DNA of 64,000 nt from Aphidius gifuensis (lineage: Eukaryota > Arthropoda > Insecta > Hymenoptera > Braconidae). This document shows, in pieces, positions 11,280 to 23,118 of the stretch. The stretch covers positions 14,746,876 to 14,810,875 of the forward strand of contig NC_057789.1 of NCBI RefSeq assembly GCF_014905175.1, written 5' to 3'. The notes under the pieces were generated by a model. It was not told where the DNA came from. It saw only the letters and a program-made list of their open reading frames with translations, and made no database searches. Position numbers and translations under genes: made by a program. Position 1 is the stretch's first letter. Every line of letters starts with the position of its first letter.

Positions 11280-11692
11280 AAAGTGAGCTACCAAAAGACG
11301 ATAATACATATGTTCCGTTTAAATCTTCAATAGAAATATATATTCAAAATCTTACATATGAAATTCTGGTTGAGTCTATCGACAATCTTACAAACGAAAC
11401 AGAAGCCAGGCTCAGAGCTGAAAAAATGGTCAAGTGGTGTATGCAAGCAAGGAAAAATTATTATTCTGTCCAATTTAAAACTCTTCAAAGAATGATAAAA
11501 ATGGCAGATTCACGTTTAAAAAATATGATTGATGATTTTGACATTGAGAATTGTGGAGACTCAGAGCATACCTCGTCTTCTGAACCATATTTTATGATCG
11601 ATCATACAATTTTAATTATGAATGAAAAACCAAAACAAGTAAATGCTATATCAGTAAAAGAAGGCATGAAGACAACGAACAAAATGAAATGA
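11276..11692 (+). pseudogene. Helitron-associated frame, 138 aa
   Basis: Overlaps the previous stop by four bases in another frame. It contains a helical, basic stretch (RAEKMVKWCMQARKNYYSVQ). I do not recognise a catalytic domain. It probably joined the protease frame to the Rep frame before frameshifts separated them. 11693-11785 is short and without a clear frame. Confidence 0.5.
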
Positions 11693-11785
11693 TAATGGAA
11701 ATCAAAAAAAAAAGTTTAGAGACTTTTTTTATAAATCCTAGGTCAAGCAGTCAATATATTACCAATTGACACAAATAAAAAGGGT

Positions 11786-14193
11786 GTAAAATTTTGGAGC
11801 TGTGATTCTATTTGCACAGTATTGAAAGACCAAAAACTTTTTAATCTCTATAAAAATTTTCTCCAAATTTTAGTAACTCAGACGTTGTCAAGTTGTCCAA
11901 AATTTCTACAACAATGTTTTATTACGCATTCAGAAGATAAGTTAGGTCATTCATTTAGATGTTATAGCAGTGAATATCCATGTAAATCAATCAGCTTCTT
12001 TCTGCATCTTTTATCACCTCATTTCTCATCAATAAGGTCAATGTTACGATGTTTATACAGATTAAATGAATATTATAGAAAATTACTGAAATTGAGCCAT
12101 GATTTAGATATGTCAAATATAAAATCATTATTAGAAGTTGAAAACGAAATGAAAAAACAAAATGTAGAATTGAGCACAAGTCATGAGATGGATTGCTTGA
12201 ATGAAGATTCGATAATTGCAGAGAATAGTGCAGCGTTCAAAATTTACACAAAAAAAATGATGGATTTACCTAGAAATCATTGTAGATCTTGCCAACGATT
12301 ACTTTTTGAACGTTCCTTAAAGAATATCAATAATTTTTATTTGCCAATTGTAAATCCATACTGGGATCAGATGGAAGAATTCTTCATCAATCATCCTGAT
12401 GAAAAAGATAGCGATTATATTTGTGATAACTGTTTGAAATATTTCCGAAAATCAGATATTCCTCCAACATGTATACTAAACAATTTACAGGACGGTAATG
12501 TTCCCGAAGAAATTAGAGAGTTATCAAACTATGAAGTAATGTTGATTCAACAAGCAAAAGCTTTTCAAGTAGTTCAAAGAGCTGGGACTGTACAAAAAAA
12601 AGATATGCCACATTCTTCAAGATATCAAATATCTAAGGGGCAGTGTTTTCATTTACCTCTACCACTTTCAGAAATTTAGGAAAACTAGCTTCAAAATTCG
12701 ACCCAATCAATACAAACCATGAGCTATATATACTAGTACGAAGTATTCCTACAAAAGCTAAAATTGTTTGGCAAAATTTAGTAAATTTAGAAAAAGTATT
12801 CAAAGCTTTACAATGGTTACGTTTAAACAATCTATTATATAAAGACATTGTATTGCCAGACTCTGCTGAAGTATTGCTCAATATTTAGAAAAAAAGGATG
12901 TTGAATATTTTGTTGAAACGAATGTCTCAGAAAACTTCGAAAATAATGAAGAAGCATTAGAAAACAATACTAGTACTGAAAAAAATAATATCGAAAATCC
13001 AGCTGAAGCTAATGCTCTCATTCAAAGTTCTAAAAGTAGAGAAACTACATTAACTGCCAGTGATGTTTTACAAAGCTCTAGCCAACATGTAGAAAAAAAG
13101 GATGTTGAATATTTTGTTGAAACGAATGTCTCAGAAAACTTCGAAAATAATGAAGAAGCATTAGAAAACAATACTAGTACTGAAAAAAATAATATCGAAA
13201 ATCCAGCTGGAGCTAATGCTTTCATTCAAAGTTCTAAAAGTAGAGAAACTACGTTAACTGCCAGTGATGTTTTACAAAGCTCTAGCCAACATGTAGCTGA
13301 GCAAAATTCTCAATCTCTTGACAGTGTAGAAACTACATTAACTGTCAGTGATATTTTACATAGTTCTAGTCAACGTGTACCTAAACAAAATTCCCAGTCT
13401 TTTCGCGTTCTACATATTCTAAAAGTTCTAAAAGTTCTAAAAGTGGAAAAACAGCATCAACTGCCAGTGATGATTCACAGGATTATGATCTAGATAAACA
13501 AGGTGCTTTTCAGTGTTCTAAAAGTGCTTATATTAATGACAGCAAAACAAAATCTGAACAAGACGAAATAATACACTCTAATCATAGTTTATCAAAATAC
13601 TTAGAAAATGATAATGATGAACTCCTTCTCTTAGCGAACGCCTATGATTGTGGTCAGAATGATAAAACTGCTATAAAAACTCAACATAGTTCCAATGATG
13701 ACGAAACTGATAATGAAAGCCTAGGTGCACTTATTTCTGGTAAGAAAATTGAAAAAATTATCACCGAGTATGCAAATAAAAATTTTAAGCCAGATCCGAA
13801 TGCAGAGGATAAAAATGAAACAGAGAATTTGAAGAAACGAGCTATGCTTACTCAAATAGATCATTCAGAATTAAACTACGAACAATATACAATATATCCT
13901 TTGTACGATAAACGAATAAATCAAACAGCTACAGACATTTATCAAATGTTGAAAATTCAAGACGATTCATTGGATTCACGAGTAAAAACTTTAGATTTGC
14001 AGTGCTTTCCAAACCTATATCCTCGAGGGATAAATGGACAGTGCCAAGACCGAGCTAAGCAGGTTCGCGATCATGATTTTATAAAGCAAAAACTCTGTTC
14101 CCTTAAGCCACGATTCAGACTAGACCAGCAATATATATTTTATTTATTACAAAATGATAGTATTCGAAAATTAAAGTCAGGAATTTATCACAT
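11786..14193 (+). pseudogene. Helitron Rep/helicase protein, N-terminal half (frameshifted)
   Basis: Readable from KFWSCDSICTVLKDQK. A paired Cys motif follows (CRSC near 12287 and CDNC near 12423) in a segment resembling DUF6570 of Helitron proteins (PEEIRELSNYEVMLIQQAKA). At least three frameshifts are inferred near 12655, 12875 and 13400, because protein-like reading changes frame there. 13829-14193 is a recognisable Helitron-like N region (LDLQCFPNLYPRGINGQ, then RFRLDQQYIFYLLQN). It stops at the insertion at 14194 and resumes exactly at 16454. In intact elements this region precedes the HUH Rep domain. Confidence 0.8.
12888..13295 (+). repeat. In-frame 204-bp tandem duplication
   Basis: Two nearly identical 204-bp units (12888 and 13092), exactly 68 codons, in the acidic Ser/Asn/Glu-rich linker of the Helitron protein. 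The period is a multiple of three and the frame stays open throughout, so the duplication probably happened while the protein was still coding. Confidence 0.9.
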
Positions 14194-14429
14194 CCCCGAT
14201 AGCCAGCGGCGTACACTTTGCGTTCACGTTGAGGTCACGCCGTGCATGCACTATCGTGCCTTCATAGTGTATGCAGAGTGTATTCGTAAAATGTACGGCA
14301 GATGGAGCAGACACCATGCAAGCCATACGAGCTGCATTAGTGGATCACGTAGTGCCTTGACCGTGTACTTCCTTCGCGAAGTAAAAATTTAGATAAAACA
14401 TTGGAAAATGTTTTGGTTTGATTAATTCC

Positions 14430-14840
14430 TGACCGATTTACCGAAATTATTTTATTATTCTATTTTGGCAAATGTCTATGGAAATAATGTAAATTTGCAA
14501 AAAAAATTTTTTTCGATTTTATTATTTGCCGATAGCATTTAAATTAATTCGTAGACTAGATAATTTTTACAGCATTATTTTCTAGTTTAAAAAAAAATTA
14601 TTAAGTCACATGTTTGTAAAAGTAATCTGAGCTACGAATTAATTTATTTGGAAACATTCTTTCCTAAGATACATTTGCCATAATGAATTAATAAAAATTA
14701 TTTGCCACTCTAGATTATTTTTACAGCCATTTGACCGAATAATTTTCTTTTAAACTAGAAAATAATGCTGTAAGAATATTCTAGTCTACGCAGTAATTTA
14801 TTTGGCAATTCCTTAGCTACATCATTTTCTTAGCTTCTGC
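14430..14840. repeat. Palindromic spacer of the CCCCGATAGCC element
   Basis: Contains inverted words around TAATTCGTAGACTAGA and TTTTTACAGCATTATTTTC. The same block is found in copy 2 at about 61810-62190. Confidence 0.7.
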
Positions 14841-14889
14841 TTTTCCTTGGGATTTTTGTTGTTAAAAAATAAATTTACATGTATTTTAT

Positions 14890-16015
14890 TTATAAAAAAA
14901 AAAAAAAAAGGGCCAAGAAAAAGAAGTAGCTAAGGAAAAGATGTAGCTAAGGAATTAATGTGACTAAGGAATAATTTCATTGAAACATAATTCTTTGGTC
15001 ACCTTAATTCCTTAGCTACATCTTTTCCTTAGCTACTGCTTTTCCTTGGACGATTGTATTTTTAAAAAATAAATTTACATGTATTTTATTTATAAAATAA
15101 ATAAAAAATGTCCAAGGAAAAGCAGTAGCTAAAGATATGAAATGAGGATTATTGTGACTAATGAATTATTTCCTTGAAATATAATTCTTTGGCAACATTA
15201 ATTCCTTAGTCACATTAATTCCTTAGCTACATCTTTTCCTTAGCTACTGCTTTTCCTTGGACATTTGTATTTTAAAAAAAAAAATTTACATGTATTTTAT
15301 TTATAAAATAAATAAAAAATGGCTAAGGAAAAGCAGTAGCTAAAGAAAAGATGTAGCTAAGGAATTAACATGACTGATGAATTATTTCCTTGAAATATAA
15401 TTCTTTGGCAACATTAATTCCTTAGCTACATCTTTTCCTTAGCTACTGCTTTTCCTTGGACATTTGTATTTTTTAAAAAAAATTTTCATGTATTTTATTT
15501 ATAAAATAAATAAAAAATGTCCAAGGAAAAGTAGTAGCTAGAAAAGATAACAACTAAGAAAGAAAAAAGATATAAAATAAGGAAAAGCAGTAGCTAAGGA
15601 AAAGATGTAGCTGAGGAATTAATGTGACTAATGAATTATTTCCTTGAAACATAATTCTTTGGCAACATTAATTCCTTAGCTACATTAATTCCTTAGCTAC
15701 ATCTTTTCCTTAGCTACTGCTTTTCCTTGGACGATTGTATTTTTAAAAAATAAATTTACATGTATTTTATTTATAAAAAAAAATTAAAAAGGTCCAAGGA
15801 AAAGCAGTAGCTAAGGAAAAGATGTAGCTAAGGAATTCAGGTGACTAAGGAATTATTTCCTTGAAACATAATTCTTTGGTCACCTTAATTCCTTAGCTAC
15901 ATCTTTTCCTTAGCTACTGCTTTTCCTTGGACATTTTTATTTATTAAATAAATAATATAGATGTAAATTTATTTTTTAATAATACAAATGTCCAAGGAAA
16001 AGCAGTATAGAATAG
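14890..16015. repeat. Palindromic satellite array, about six units
   Basis: Units near 200 bp alternate the word GTCCAAGGAAAAGCAGTAGC and its complement, separated by TAGCTAAGGAATTAA and ATACATGTAAATTTA spacers. Each unit can fold on itself. The same satellite fills 57820-61790 and the inside of 26094-27436. Confidence 0.9.
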
Positions 16016-16453
16016 ATAAGATGAATGACTTTGATAAATAATATTATTTTTGATTTAGATCAATATGATTTTATTATTCCTAAATTAAAGAAAAAAAATA
16101 TTGCTCAACTCAAAAATTATTTATTGTTTTTGTTAAATAATAATTTAATCAATTAAAGTTTCCTTTTGCCTGCATTTTATTATTGTTATTAATATTATTG
16201 TTTTTTAAATCTATTTCAAAAGTTATTAAAAAATTACTTGCATTGAAAGCACGGTGAATACACTATGCCCATTGATGTGTATTGTAAATGCCTGCGCTTC
16301 GTGTACACGCCGTGGACGCAGCGTGCAGTCAGATAGAGAATTTATAGACGTGACACAAAGTCAGCAATACTGACTACACGGTGTGTGCACGATGGCTACA
16401 TTCAGTGCATGCACTGGCGTGTACAATAGTGCCTGCACCTTTGGCTATCGGGG

Positions 16454-19400
16454 ATGTTAAATGTTACAAATCCACGTGACAGTTATACTGTAAAAAATTA
16501 TTTAAACAAATTAAGTGAGGGTCTGTTAGAAAGTGAGTTAAGCTCTATATTTGAGCGTCTCCCAAACACAGAACAATTTTGGAAAAAGCCAAGAAATAAT
16601 CTTAGGTGTATGATAAGAGAATATGGTCCAGCTACATGGTTTCTTACTCTAAGTCCAGCAGAGTATTTATGTGATGATTTGATTCAATATCTTCGTGAAA
16701 TTAATGCTCCATTCTTAGACAAGATGTTACCGGGTCAAGTAATTGCTGCAGATCCTGTGTCAGTTTCTCGCTACATGGATCAAAAATTTCATGCCATGTT
16801 AGATTTCCTTAACTCAGAAAGTAATCCACTTGGAAAAATTAATCATTATTTTTGGCGACGGGAATATCAAGGCCGTGGTATTCAACATTTCCATATATTA
16901 TTATGGGTTGATAATGCGCCTATGATAGGTGCAAACGAAATTGAAGAAATAGTTGAGTTTATCCAAAAATATGTGACTTGCAAAATGCCAAATAAAAATT
17001 TGGCACCATTATTGCATCGTAGGGTAACGACTCATCAAAATCATCATCATAATGGTTATTGTATGAGGTCATCAAAAAACAAATACGGAAAAACGATTAA
17101 ACGCTGTCGATTTGGATTTCCTAGACCTGTTACCGAGACATTTGTCTTACGTGATCCAGCGATCGCAATCGCAAATCACAGACATTCACGGTCTAAGAAT
17201 AAACTATATGATCTCCCTAGAACCGAAGATGAAGGGAATATTAATGATTATAATCCTGTTATTCTTACAGTTTGGGAAGGGAATGTGGATATTCAATATG
17301 TAGGTGAAACTTCCTCAGCCCTAACAGGGTATGTTACAAAATATATAACGAAACATGAGCGATCAAAAACTCAAGCGATGGTCAATGATATTAAGTCCAC
17401 AGCACCATTGCTCACCAGATTATGGAATTTTGCTTTTCAAAGTTTAAATAATAGAGAAATTGGAGCTCTTGAAGCAGCAGATACATTATTAGGAACTTCT
17501 TTGAGTGGAACTGATAGTAATACAACAATAAAATGGTTGAATGTGAGACAAATTAGAGGGCGTAAAGTAAAACCGTTTGAGGAAATTAAAACATTGGATG
17601 AAGATTCAACCGATATTTTTGCCCCGTCTTTAATTGATGACCATTATCCTTCACGTCCTGTTGTTTTGGAAAATCTTTGTCTATATGAGTTTTGCAAAGA
17701 GTGGGACGTTGTTAGATCTGAGCCTGTGTCTGATAAAGTCGAGTATTATACACTCAAAATAAATGATCAAGGGAACCCTATATTATGGGTCAAAAAACGA
17801 TCTCGAGGCTATTTAATCCATCATTGGATATACAACATGAAAACCCACCCTGAAGACTTTTACTTTTCATTATTATTTTTATTTAAACCTTGGAGAAACA
17901 CTGATGAATTGAAAGATGGTTTTGAGACATTCGCCGATTTATTTAATGCTAAAAAAGATGAACTTCAAGAAGCGTGTAATTATTACAAGCGTCTAGATGA
18001 TTTTCAAGAAGGATTAGATCATATGCAAAAACTAATTGAAGAAAAAGAAAATGAAATTATCGGAAATAAACCTGAGGATCAACTAGAAGATCCAATAAAT
18101 GATGGTATTACGGAAAAAGCTGCTGGTGAAGCGATGAAAGATTTTAAAGATATTGGTCATGCAGATGCAGAAGAAGAAGTTGATTTAGATGAACTGATCA
18201 GCGAGTTGAATGCTGATCAGCTAAGAGTCTTCCAGAAAGTGACTGATGTTTTTACGGATGATAATGATGAACCTTTAAAAATTTATATTAGTGGGGAAGG
18301 TGGAACAGGTAAAAGCTTTCTAATCTACGTCATTAAAACTTGGATTCGAAAAACATTAAATCGTCAAATTGCAATTGCCGCTCCTACAGGCCTTGCTGCA
18401 TTTGGTATTAACGGTATGACGCTGCATAGAATTTTTTCACTGCCGGTTCAGCATGGAGGTACACCAAAGTACATGGCTTTATCTGACGGTGCTCTTAAAG
18501 TATTACGTGAACAGTTAAGAGACATTGCACTAGTGATTGTTGACGAAATTTCAATGGTTTCTAATGTTACGTTAATGTATGTAAATCGCAGATTGAATGA
18601 AATTTTTAATACTTCTGATGAATTGAATGGATGGTTCGGTAAAAAACATATCCTATTTTTTGGAGATCTAATGCAACTTATGCCAGTTGCTCAAGACGCA
18701 GTTTACATGGATTTATCATCCGATGATATGAAAAAATGTCTTGAATCTATGGGACATTTTAATATTTGGAAACAACTGGTTGAATATGATGAACTTACTA
18801 TAAATATGCGTCAGCGAAATGATGATGCCTATGGGAAACTTTTGTCTCGATTGAGAGTTGGATCTATGACGAAAGAAGATGTTCAGCTGTTAAGCACTCG
18901 GAATATAAATTTAGATATATTCCCTGTTGGTGAGAGACTCGATGAACTGTGTAATTATATACAAAAATTGCCTTCATCTGCTGTATGCTTGTTACCAACT
19001 AATGAAATGTGTGATGCAATAAATTCTGCTATGTTAGACAAAATAAAAACACAAGAAGTATATAATCTCTGTGCAAATGATACCATCGATTGTAAGCCTA
19101 TTTATCGAAAAAATGCAGAAAAAGACTTAGCTAACAATGAATATGATGCTAGTCGATCAGCTGGTTTAGCAAAAAATATAACAATTAAAATCGGTGCAAA
19201 AATCATGATTAGGCGAAATATTGACTACACATTAGGCATGGTCAATGGTGCACTTGGTACAGTTGTATCTGTTTCAAAGAGTATGGATGGTAAAAACTTG
19301 CAATCAATTGTCGTTAAATTAACTAAAGGAGGCCATGATTGTATAGTTGAAAGAATAGATGTGAAATTCCAGTTGTCTGATGGAGTGTTCGTAATACGTT

Positions 19401-20590
19401 CACAATTTCCTATTTGTGTTAGTTACGCAATGACAATACATAAATCTCAGGGAGTTAGTTTAGAGTGCGCTATTGTTGACGTCGGTGAAAAGTCTTTTGC
19501 CAAAGGTATGACTTACGTTGCACTTTCGCGAGTTACAACATTAAATGGTTTGCATTTAATAAATTTTGACCCATCAAAAGCAATAGCAAGTCAGCAAGCA
19601 ATCGAAGAATACAATCGTTTGCGGAAAATTTATAAACCTGATTTGAAAGAAATTCCAATTTCGAATAGAAGTTTTCCGAAAAATTTTGATACCAAGTGGT
19701 GTTTCAAATCATTTTTGGTTGATATAGAATGTGAAAAAAAATCCAAAGTTATCGACACGCTGTCTAATGTACATGGATTATCTAATGATAATGGTTCATC
19801 GAGCTATGTAAACTCTGTGATGCAATGTATATTACACTCAGAAGTTATAAATGAGTCATTAAAAAACATTAGCAACTCACACCATTCGGTAGTAGCTAAA
19901 TTTTTCAATGAGTACATTTCAAAAATGACTTCTTCAGCAGATGAAATTAAAACATTTGTTGGTGAAGCGTTCAACCATAATAACGAAGATGATCCTGCTA
20001 AATTTTTAACAGCACTCTGTACAAAAGATCATGTTCTTACCAAGCATTTAGGCCATGAAGAAAAGTATTTAGAAAAATGTGAATCCTGTTCATACGTAAA
20101 TGTCTCATTGTCAAACCAGTACATTATAAATCTTTTAATACCAAATGGAAATAACACTTTCACATTACAAGAACTTATAAATCAATCGTTCTAATTGTGG
20201 CACGAAGGAACTGGTACATGTCTAGATTGTTTAACTTCAACGAAAATTTTTAGAAAATTAGAAATTCTTAAGACAAATGATGTTGTTGTTTTAAAGGTCA
20301 ACTCTTTGTCAATGAATCAAAATGGTCGATAGCAAAACAATTATTGTTCGATAAAAGGGATACCCACATCTAAAGTAGAAATTTGTAAATCTCTATATAA
20401 AGTTAATTACGCTATATTCACTGATAGCGGTAGATCAAACCAACATTTCATAAGTTATATCCGTAATAAAAATCGTTAGATAAAAATTGATGATCAGTTT
20501 GTTACCAATGAATCTTGGCCAAGAAATGCAAAAAATTCTTATATTTTATTTTTAGAACGTACTCAAAAGGGTACAAAGCTCACTAAATAA
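16454..20590 (+). pseudogene. Helitron HUH Rep - PIF1 helicase - USP-like fusion, C-terminal part
   Basis: Open to 20194 (1246 residues), then three further in-frame stops (20192, 20330, 20477) before a natural end at 20588-20590. The ATG at 16454 is only the frame resuming after the inserted element. The Rep HUH motif is His145-Phe-His147, and the two-Tyr motif is Tyr293/Tyr297 in GYVTKYITK. The helicase has Walker A GEGGTGKS (614-621), Walker B with Asp697-Glu698, and the later PIF1 motif YAMTIHKSQG. After about residue 1090 comes a USP-type region: a Cys-box-like GLSNDNGSSSYVNSVMQC with Ser1117 at the Cys position, paired Cys (CESC, CLDC), a His in NQHFISYIRN, and Asp-Asp in IKIDDQFV beyond the stops. 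The first half replicates and unwinds transposon DNA. The tail looks like an inactive ubiquitin protease. Confidence 0.85.
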
Positions 20591-21210
20591 ATTTTAAATA
20601 ACGATTCACGAACTGGACGTATGATGGGTTGTTATTTTTTATAAATGAACGATTAAAAAACTTTACAAAAAGATATGATATCACACAAAAAACAAAAATA
20701 AATTTTTGTAGGAGAGTCAAGTATTCGAAATTATATTTTATTTTTTTTTTGAAACATACAAAAAAAGAGGATATCAAAAAAGTCAAGTACAAAAGTACCT
20801 ATTTCTTTACAAATCATTGACCCATATGAATAGTCTTAACTTTTGACAAAATTTTATACTTGACCCCGCCCGGTTCTTCCCAAATAAAATTTCAAGTCTT
20901 TCACACAAATGTAGGCTCAATGAAAAGTGAAAGATAGGAGTAATTTAACTGTATCAAATTAATTAACACGCATATGAAAAATATGTTATGTATATAATAC
21001 TGAACTATCATACTTAGCCAACTACTGGTGATAATATTTCTCTACGTATACTTTGATTTTCTCCATAATTAGTCTGAATTTCTCGCAAATTGAACCATAC
21101 AGAGAAATGTGTAAAAAAAATTTTTCTCCAACTGTTCGTGAGCAGCCAAAAAATGACGTCAGTAAAATAGTTCGAAAAGTAAAAAGTAGCTCCTAATGTG
21201 TATGAAACTA

Positions 21211-21256
21211 CAGATGTATGTATGATGATACACCAGTATCATACTTACCAACACTG
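21211..21256. mobile_element. hAT-like right end, GTATGATAC type
   Basis: Short palindromic repeats GTATGATGATAC and CAGTATCATAC lead to CCAACACTG, the terminal word of the family. The PIF-like MITE inserted in its last CTG. Confidence 0.5.
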
Positions 21257-21417
21257 CACCCGTATTCACAGGCATTACAATTTAGGGCTTTTTTCCTCCA
21301 CTGGCGGCGCTTGTGAAGCTTTTGTATGTAAAATCTATATAAAAAAAATTTGACAAGCGCCATCAGTGGCAAAAAAAAGCCCTAAATTGTATGAAATTTG
21401 CCCTGTAAATACGGGTG
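21257..21417. mobile_element. PIF/Harbinger-like palindromic MITE, copy 2
   Basis: 161 bp with CACCCGTATTC termini; target duplication CTG at 21254-21256 and 21418-21420. Confidence 0.85.
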
Positions 21418-21428
21418 CTGGTCAGTAT

Positions 21429-21606
21429 TAAGCGGTGTATTTACATGCTAGAATTCTAAATTCAATGCAAAATCTTGCATCACTATTCACTAGATATGAC
21501 CAAAATATATTCAGTAATATCTAGGTAAAATATTATAGTAACTAGTGATGTGAATTCTTGCTACAGAACTTGCATGATTAATCTAGCTTGTGGACACACC
21601 ACCTTA
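21429..21606. mobile_element. TAAGSKGGTGT MITE
   Basis: Inverted ends TAAGCGGTGTATTTAC and TAAGGTGGTGTGTCCAC (complement), interior full of CTTGCA/TGCAAG words. A second, less complete example starts near 48903. Confidence 0.55.
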
Positions 21607-21921
21607 CAGGGGGAAATCCAGTGAAATCGTAGAGCAACAACATCATTCTTGTCGTCGTCAATATATATTATAAACAATTATAAAAGTGTGTAGGCTTGAA
21701 ACTTTATTTGGGAAGAACCGGGCGGGGTCAAGTATAAAATTTTGTCAAAAGTTAAGACTATTCATATGGGTCAATGATTTGTAAAGAAATAGGTACTTTT
21801 GTACTTGACTTTTTTGATATCCTTTTTTTTTGTATGTTTCAAAAAAAAAATAAAATATAATTTCGAATACTTGACTCTCCTTTTTGTACAAAAATTTATT
21901 TTTGTTTTTTGTGTGATAAGA

Positions 21922-22535
21922 GTACTCTATGTATATAGATAAACCAATTTTTTTACGAGAGATTTTACTGTTGAATATTTGTTGTCTGTAATCTATTTCT
22001 ACATATAAATATAAGACGGATAATTTTTCAGACGATGAATAGACACAAACTCATAGACACAAACTCGTAAAAAATTACTAGTGATTTTTATCGTATTCGG
22101 TATAATTATTGAACATTATTTTTCGTTAAAAGGTGACTTATATATTATGATAAATATCGTAATAACATGAATTTAAAAAATTAAAAAATTAAAATATGCT
22201 CATTAATAGAAATACATAGTGTCATAAATTTATTATTACAAAATATGAGTAAATAAAAAAAAATATATCTTCAAAAATTATAACTCTTAAACATAATAAA
22301 TATATCTTATTTATCATTCATCTTGTGGCATAACATTATATCGGATAAAAGCAAAATAGTTTAATATGTAACTAAGGAAAAGTCAATTTACGTAAAGTAT
22401 TCAAGTCGGACATAGTGCCAACTGGATATTTACCAACATTCAATATCCCTATTACGGACTAAATGAGCTAAAAGAGACTTTATTTTTCGGATGTTCACCC
22501 TGAACGGTGTAACCGAAACTAGCGCTCCGGGCCGC
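21922..22535. other. AT-rich DNA, no gene seen
   Basis: No coding or repeat boundary recognised, apart from a moderately GC-rich stretch near 22490-22535 that precedes the duplicated exon fragment. Confidence 0.4.
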
Positions 22536-23118
22536 AAGCTCACAGAATGGAGCAAGTCAGTACGTTTTTTTGCCAGTGATGACGCTTTTGCTACAACAGT
22601 TCCATGGTCACATGTTATTTTTGTTTATATTTTTTCATAATATGTGGTAATAATGTGACAAGTCAAAATATAATTATTTAATAATTAATATGACAATTTA
22701 AACTATGATCATAATATAATAAATTAATTAAACTATAAATAATTCTACATTTAAAAGAAAGTAAGTTCTCATTTTTTTTTATTATAAGATATATAGATAT
22801 GTCAATTCTTTTGTATATATAGCTTTAATGTTGAAAACATTAGAATATTATTAATTACAGTTATAACAATATATTCAAAATTATTTTATTATCACCACTG
22901 CTTTTTTAGCAGGAAAAATTGTACTAAAATGTATTTTTTTTAACCGTCAAATATTAGAGAAGAATAAAAATAATATTTATATTTTTTAGACAACATGTTT
23001 TTTTGTTGGTTTCTTATAGGAAATTTTCTCACAATGACGGGAAAAATACGGAAAAAATTCCTTCGAATGCGCCAAGTCGTTAAAAATGGAGTCAAAATAT
23101 GGAAAAAATGGCTATTAA
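22536..23118 (+). pseudogene. Partial duplicate of the 38.5-kb gene start (exon 1 tail, intron, possible exon 2)
   Basis: 22536-22875 matches 38635-38965 at high identity: the last codons of the candidate exon (AGAATGGAGCAA) with its GT donor, then intron sequence. An AG acceptor at 23018-23019 opens a candidate second exon in the matching phase reading EIFSQ, stop, REKYGKNSFECAKSLK, with a TGA where a residue is expected and a TAA at 23116. The family is not recognised. The first 38 codons are absent here, so this copy is dead. Confidence 0.5.

Larger units (their letters stand above)
14194..16453. mobile_element. CCCCGATAGCC element, copy 1 (2260 bp)
   Basis: Ends CCCCGATAGCCAGCGG and, inverted, CCCCGATAGCCAAAGG. 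It splits the Helitron Rep frame, with AT duplicated on both sides (14192-14193, 16454-16455). End A (about 230 bp) and end B (about 430 bp) differ inside the terminal 12 bp and are rich in TGCATGCACT-type words. Between them lies a palindromic satellite array. No transposase frame is seen, so it is non-autonomous. A 5-kb copy lies at 57359-62426 in reverse orientation. Confidence 0.9.
8837..20590 (+). mobile_element. Decayed Helitron with protease modules
   Basis: Everything coding here is on the plus strand and of Helitron type: Ulp1-like proteases, a zinc-ribbon/DUF6570-like region, a Helitron-like N region, HUH Rep, a PIF1-class helicase and a USP-like tail. I could not identify the terminal TC and hairpin-CTRR ends, so the limits given are the outer coding limits. 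It is interrupted by the element at 14194-16453. Confidence 0.75.
20670..21921. mobile_element. Foldback element, GTCAAGTATTCGAAA family, copy 1
   Basis: Arms at about 20680-20897 and 21700-21921 are reverse complements, each with GTCAAGTATTCGAAA and GACCCCGCCCGG words. The loop (20900-21700) holds a hAT-like end, a PIF-like MITE and another MITE. Related foldbacks are at 32330-32690 and 37190-38345. Confidence 0.8.

Noticed and set aside
14205..14392. Frame running from the Helitron into the inserted element (reads IPDSQRRTLCVHVEV...)
   Set aside because: The same frame occurs in the element end at 62.2-62.4 kb in another context. It is sequence of end A, has no domain, and its fusion to Helitron protein is accidental.
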